Assembly (NCBI GenBank): GCA_902803625.1
Contig: CADCQV010000233.1
Coordinates: forward strand, 1 to 8,237
DNA length: 8,237 nucleotides
Reading direction: 5' to 3'
DNA from: an uncultured Lachnospiraceae bacterium
Lineage (GTDB): Bacteria > Bacillota > Clostridia > Lachnospirales > Lachnospiraceae
The notes beneath the pieces are model-generated. The model was not told where the DNA came from and searched no databases. It was given only the letters and a program-made list of their open reading frames with translations. Below are positions 7,101 to 8,237 of this stretch, in pieces (positions within the stretch are counted from its first letter, which is position 1; each line of letters starts with the position of its first letter). A program made the position numbers and the translations under genes.

Positions 7101-7248
7101 AGAAGCAGAAGAAGTGAATGCCAATGAGCTTTCAAAAGCCTGCTATGACCTTGTCAAGAGCCTTGGACTGAAGGTACGTTATCCGAAGAAGGCGGGAGAT
7201 CCCGGGAAACCCAATATTTCACAGATTGCAGCCAAGCTGGCGCTATGA
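4189..7248 (+). CDS. 1019-aa protein of unknown function with hydrophobic C-terminal half (candidate membrane-inserting effector)
   Basis: I do not recognise the family. The start MSDANDSVFQKR is chosen because the ATG overlaps the leader stop and lies after the GNAT gene; an in-frame ATG at 3931 would run 97 bases through the GNAT gene. There is no signal peptide. Residues 1-600 are charged and mostly helical, with very acidic or mixed stretches (EENGLEEEELEKAKKEKKEK type, 65-92; 465-500; 525-550) suggesting coiled coils. Residues 634-852 (bases 6088-6744) turn Gly/Ala-rich and hydrophobic, with segments near 634-670, 690-711, 729-752 and 808-852. The last reads as two apolar helices around LPAAP (828-832), like the hydrophobic hairpin of helical pore-forming toxins. 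A charged tail follows: a Lys-rich run (943-951), an acidic run (969-976) and a basic end. No catalytic motif is visible. Its neighbours are two chaperone-like proteins and a GNAT. An effector or pore-former is my best guess; a tape-measure-like or scaffold protein is the alternative. Confidence 0.93.
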   Translation: MSDANDSVFQKRSLTVQQALMQSATQREAPVDVDNYPKFLEHKEMDEERSFFSHDEAVMLKAVLEDDLEIQENGLEEEELEKAKKEKKEKTDAYSDLMDMEVLIMKPAVMENRTENEEEHAAQIRPMMENHVLSPRARIERDRVVRSLKIDSITRDAILRSNKSLKEVLNTYTVKEQRDETAKKGREFLMTFRDLKGKLIDDPFLSALAKAKRLYRIAKPFSPVIAEYKELYISELGDNARTDEIDLLLYRFTVLMDFFESDNSKMDTEEFFVYMGLKGNEEESKTAYQKRFGDEEDEIVLQSIRETAFRIDKKEEKPREQLKDDDLSTEQLRGIYDVDRFLISNYDESGGNPAFLDKILSLPARERLIMYFLIQNDHLESPNAVDITISQLGYIPNVEIFMDKIQTGHFKGKRRALSSISKRFRPGISWEKVEAAMEIIEDNDIAETVRSLASFSRKSKVADERMEAFREAEDKDDIKDDDLKEIARKEKELLRLEAKRNGALTDFLKSLVECRYAITERDSAWVHKKEKRKKADDTAKEAAFRLNELKRTDFELSESLYSIRQMALPPDVPELINDEDSGNIIEKAASNYAKGFKKKDQETGKFIFNQTLSLFSKADKIPAMWGAGKDDTSFAAVVGLSDLNLIAGGFATLQSVMGAIAGITGIVNLIRHMNSGVGKTDMLSDVAKLGSTALSTAWAPVSGIANMLLAVPKELKNAGVASESLKTVTNIGTKAVSAGGAAVAAVKLGVDAVEYGVEVKHIYHLTKADHKFSKLMKNGELKGDDAAYADNILKLKTRYEAQQYTNKGVNILMDAGSLGVSLCALFALPAAPIIAVAWAAVSVGVAVGTKIINYGVDKYRKKAATDDYLQLDRTMGDIFGEKLNEMDKDELSSSKKILKEHMAAELGFTSYESLYKHMMKNYAAFLYNNLFYENGDKEKPIIKKDKKAKKKETLYDYDEKTEQLIPVSEEEEAEEVNANELSKACYDLVKSLGLKVRYPKKAGDPGKPNISQIAAKLAL

Positions 7249-7264
7249 TAAGAGGTAAAATGCT

Positions 7265-7801
7265 ATGGCAGATACGGTTACTAATGAAAAGAAAGCTCTT
7301 TCAGCCCTTTGCGGCAGCCTTAATGAAAAAAAGATCGCGGCGGAGCTTAATGAAGAAAAAACAGCCCTTTCTCTTTATCTTGGACAGATGCCGGGAGGAG
7401 AGGAAATCTTCCTGGATGCGGCTTTCATGCCCCAGGGTGAGGGTATGGACGGCATTTCCTTTTTCGTCCTTCAGGCGAGGATCATGGATCTTGGCGGCCT
7501 GTCACTCAATAAGCTGTTTAATGTTTTCGTTTCCATGAATGTACTGGATTCAACCCTTACAGGCGGGCATTACAGCATAGAAATGAGGGAGGGTGAGGAT
7601 GACAGCCTGACAGCCGGAGACCTTATATACCGCTATACACTGCCGGCGGTGCCGGAGCTTGACAGGGCATCCTTTGCGGCGCTCCTTGAGGATGCGGTGC
7701 GGCTTGCTTTTTTTGACATAAATGAAACCCTGCCGGATCTCATTTCTCTTATCAAAGGAGAGATATCCGAAGAGGAGTTCATGAAATCCGTATTAGAATA
7801 A
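7265..7801 (+). CDS. Second YbjN/CesT-like acidic protein, possible chaperone
   Basis: A 178-residue protein beginning MADTVTNEKK, 16 bases after the 1019-aa gene. AGAGG (7251-7255) lies nine bases before the ATG; the ATG at 7245 opens a different frame with an Arg/Ser-rich translation and is not used. After a charged helical N-terminus come strands ISFFVLQARI (64-73), a helix (LSLNKLFNVFVSMN, 79-92), then LTGGHYSIEM (98-107), a strand IYRYTLPAVP (121-130) and a C-terminal helix (132-150) with an acidic tail. This is the order seen in the 155-aa protein encoded at 2706-3173: strand, helix, Asn, GG-aromatic turn, Tyr/Phe-rich strand ending in Pro, helix. The two are likely distant homologues, though identity is low. 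It is the last clear gene of the operon and most likely works on the 1019-aa protein; binding is inferred from position and fold pattern only. Confidence 0.85.
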   Translation: MADTVTNEKKALSALCGSLNEKKIAAELNEEKTALSLYLGQMPGGEEIFLDAAFMPQGEGMDGISFFVLQARIMDLGGLSLNKLFNVFVSMNVLDSTLTGGHYSIEMREGEDDSLTAGDLIYRYTLPAVPELDRASFAALLEDAVRLAFFDINETLPDLISLIKGEISEEEFMKSVLE

Positions 7802-7813
7802 ACCAGTGAGCTA

Positions 7814-7862
7814 TGGGGACGGGGTTTATGGGCCTTTTTTTGGACAACTAACTCCATCCCCA
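7814..7862. repeat. Palindromic G/C-rich element, REP-like or transcription-ending
   Basis: TGGGGACGGGGTT (7814-7826) pairs with AACTCCATCCCCA (7850-7862): 13 positions with one C-A mismatch and one G-U pair. They enclose a 23-base loop that contains GGGCC and seven Ts (7834-7841 region). It starts 13 bases after the operon's last stop codon. As the T run is in the loop rather than after the stem, it does not look like a standard terminator. The TGGGGACGG end resembles palindromes linked to REP-type elements and Y1 transposases in Firmicutes, from memory only. No transposase is present. Confidence 0.4.
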
Positions 7863-8237
7863 GGGTTTAACTGAGCAGGAAATACAGATCCTGTGGTCAC
7901 AATGCCCACACCGATCAGTTGAAGAATATGAAGATGACACGGACTATGTGGAGGATATGGAGCTTTCCACAGACCTTCTCACGATCACCGTTCCGGAGGA
8001 GTTCAAGGGCAAATTCCTTGCATCAATAGACGGTGAATCCATCTCATTTTACGATAAAGAAAGCCATGAGAGCGGATTTGGAAGATATGCGTTCTCCTTT
8101 GTCGTTGACAAGGATAAAGACATTATGCCGGGCGGAATGTACACGAAGGTCGGGGAACTTTTAACGGCACGGGGTGAAAAGTATGATGTCTGCAAAGGAT
8201 TCCCTTCCGATGTCCAGTGGGACTATACAAAACAGGA
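7852..8237 (+). CDS. Conserved hypothetical protein, start unresolved, cut by the window end
   Basis: The frame opens right after an in-frame TAA (7849-7851) and stays open to the window edge (128 codons). From about 7957 the translation is convincing: LLTITVPEEFKGKF, then SISFYDKESHESGFGRYAF, GGMYTKVGEL and YDVCKGFPSDVQWDY. This resembles a widespread unnamed family in Clostridia, often secreted or membrane-tethered, with a SIxFYDKxSHExGxGG core and a DVQWDY end; this is recalled, not searched. There is no in-frame ATG before 7957, and GGAGG at 7950-7954 is only two bases from it. GTG 7948 has no ribosome site. The upstream 30 codons use TCA, CAA and CGA, unlike the neighbours. The gene may start at 7957, use a rare start, or have lost its 5' end beside the palindrome at 7814-7862. 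Function is unknown. Confidence 0.6.

Noticed and set aside
7245..7538. 97-codon + frame starting in an ATGA overlap with the large gene
   Set aside because: Its translation is Arg/Lys/Ser/Phe-rich and shadows the 178-aa gene, which shows a coherent fold pattern and a ribosome site at proper distance.
7806..7874. Short + frame (GTG 7806) reading YGPFFGQLTPSPGFN, possibly the lost start of the last ORF via a frameshift
   Set aside because: It lies within the palindrome, and joining it to the frame at 7861 needs an unsupported indel.

Overview
The window looks like a chromosome segment from an anaerobic Firmicute, most likely a Clostridia/Lachnospiraceae-type rumen or gut bacterium. This rests on family knowledge: a secreted surface protein built from InlB-type (Flg_new) repeats and Big_2 Ig-like domains, moderate GC, AGG/AGA-rich arginine codons, strong GGAGG ribosome sites, and a terminal ORF resembling hypothetical proteins common in Clostridia. 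Every gene seen is on the + strand. I see no tRNA, rRNA, CRISPR array or recognisable transposase.

Layout. (1) Bases 1-2382 hold the 3' part of a large repeat-built extracellular protein: Flg_new repeats, Big_2, two more beta modules, Big_2, an acidic linker with a 48-bp tandem repeat, and a C-terminal domain. A 14-bp hairpin (2408-2442) follows it. (2) Bases 2443-2705 form a control region. A sigma-A-like promoter (TTGGCA-17-TATAGC) has a perfect palindrome on its -10 box and a repeated near-copy downstream. A second promoter-like pair lies next to the following gene. (3) Bases 2706-7801 look like one operon: a YbjN/CesT-like small acidic protein (155 aa), a GNAT-fold protein (285 aa, 4-nt overlap), a 28-codon leader ORF, a 1019-aa protein of unknown function with a hydrophobic Gly/Ala-rich C-terminal half, and a second YbjN/CesT-like protein (178 aa). 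(4) From 7802 there is a palindromic G/C-rich element (7814-7862), then an open frame with no convincing start that runs off the window.

The most notable part is 2706-7801. Two proteins with chaperone-like folds bracket a large protein that has charged coiled-coil-like regions and a candidate membrane-inserting hydrophobic hairpin, with an acyltransferase-fold enzyme beside it. The arrangement recalls effector-plus-chaperone or toxin-plus-activator loci, but that function is inference. Expression of the large protein seems controlled at the RNA level. The leader ORF overlaps its start codon as ATGA, and the leader RNA can fold into competing hairpins, one of which pairs with the weak ribosome site of the large gene.
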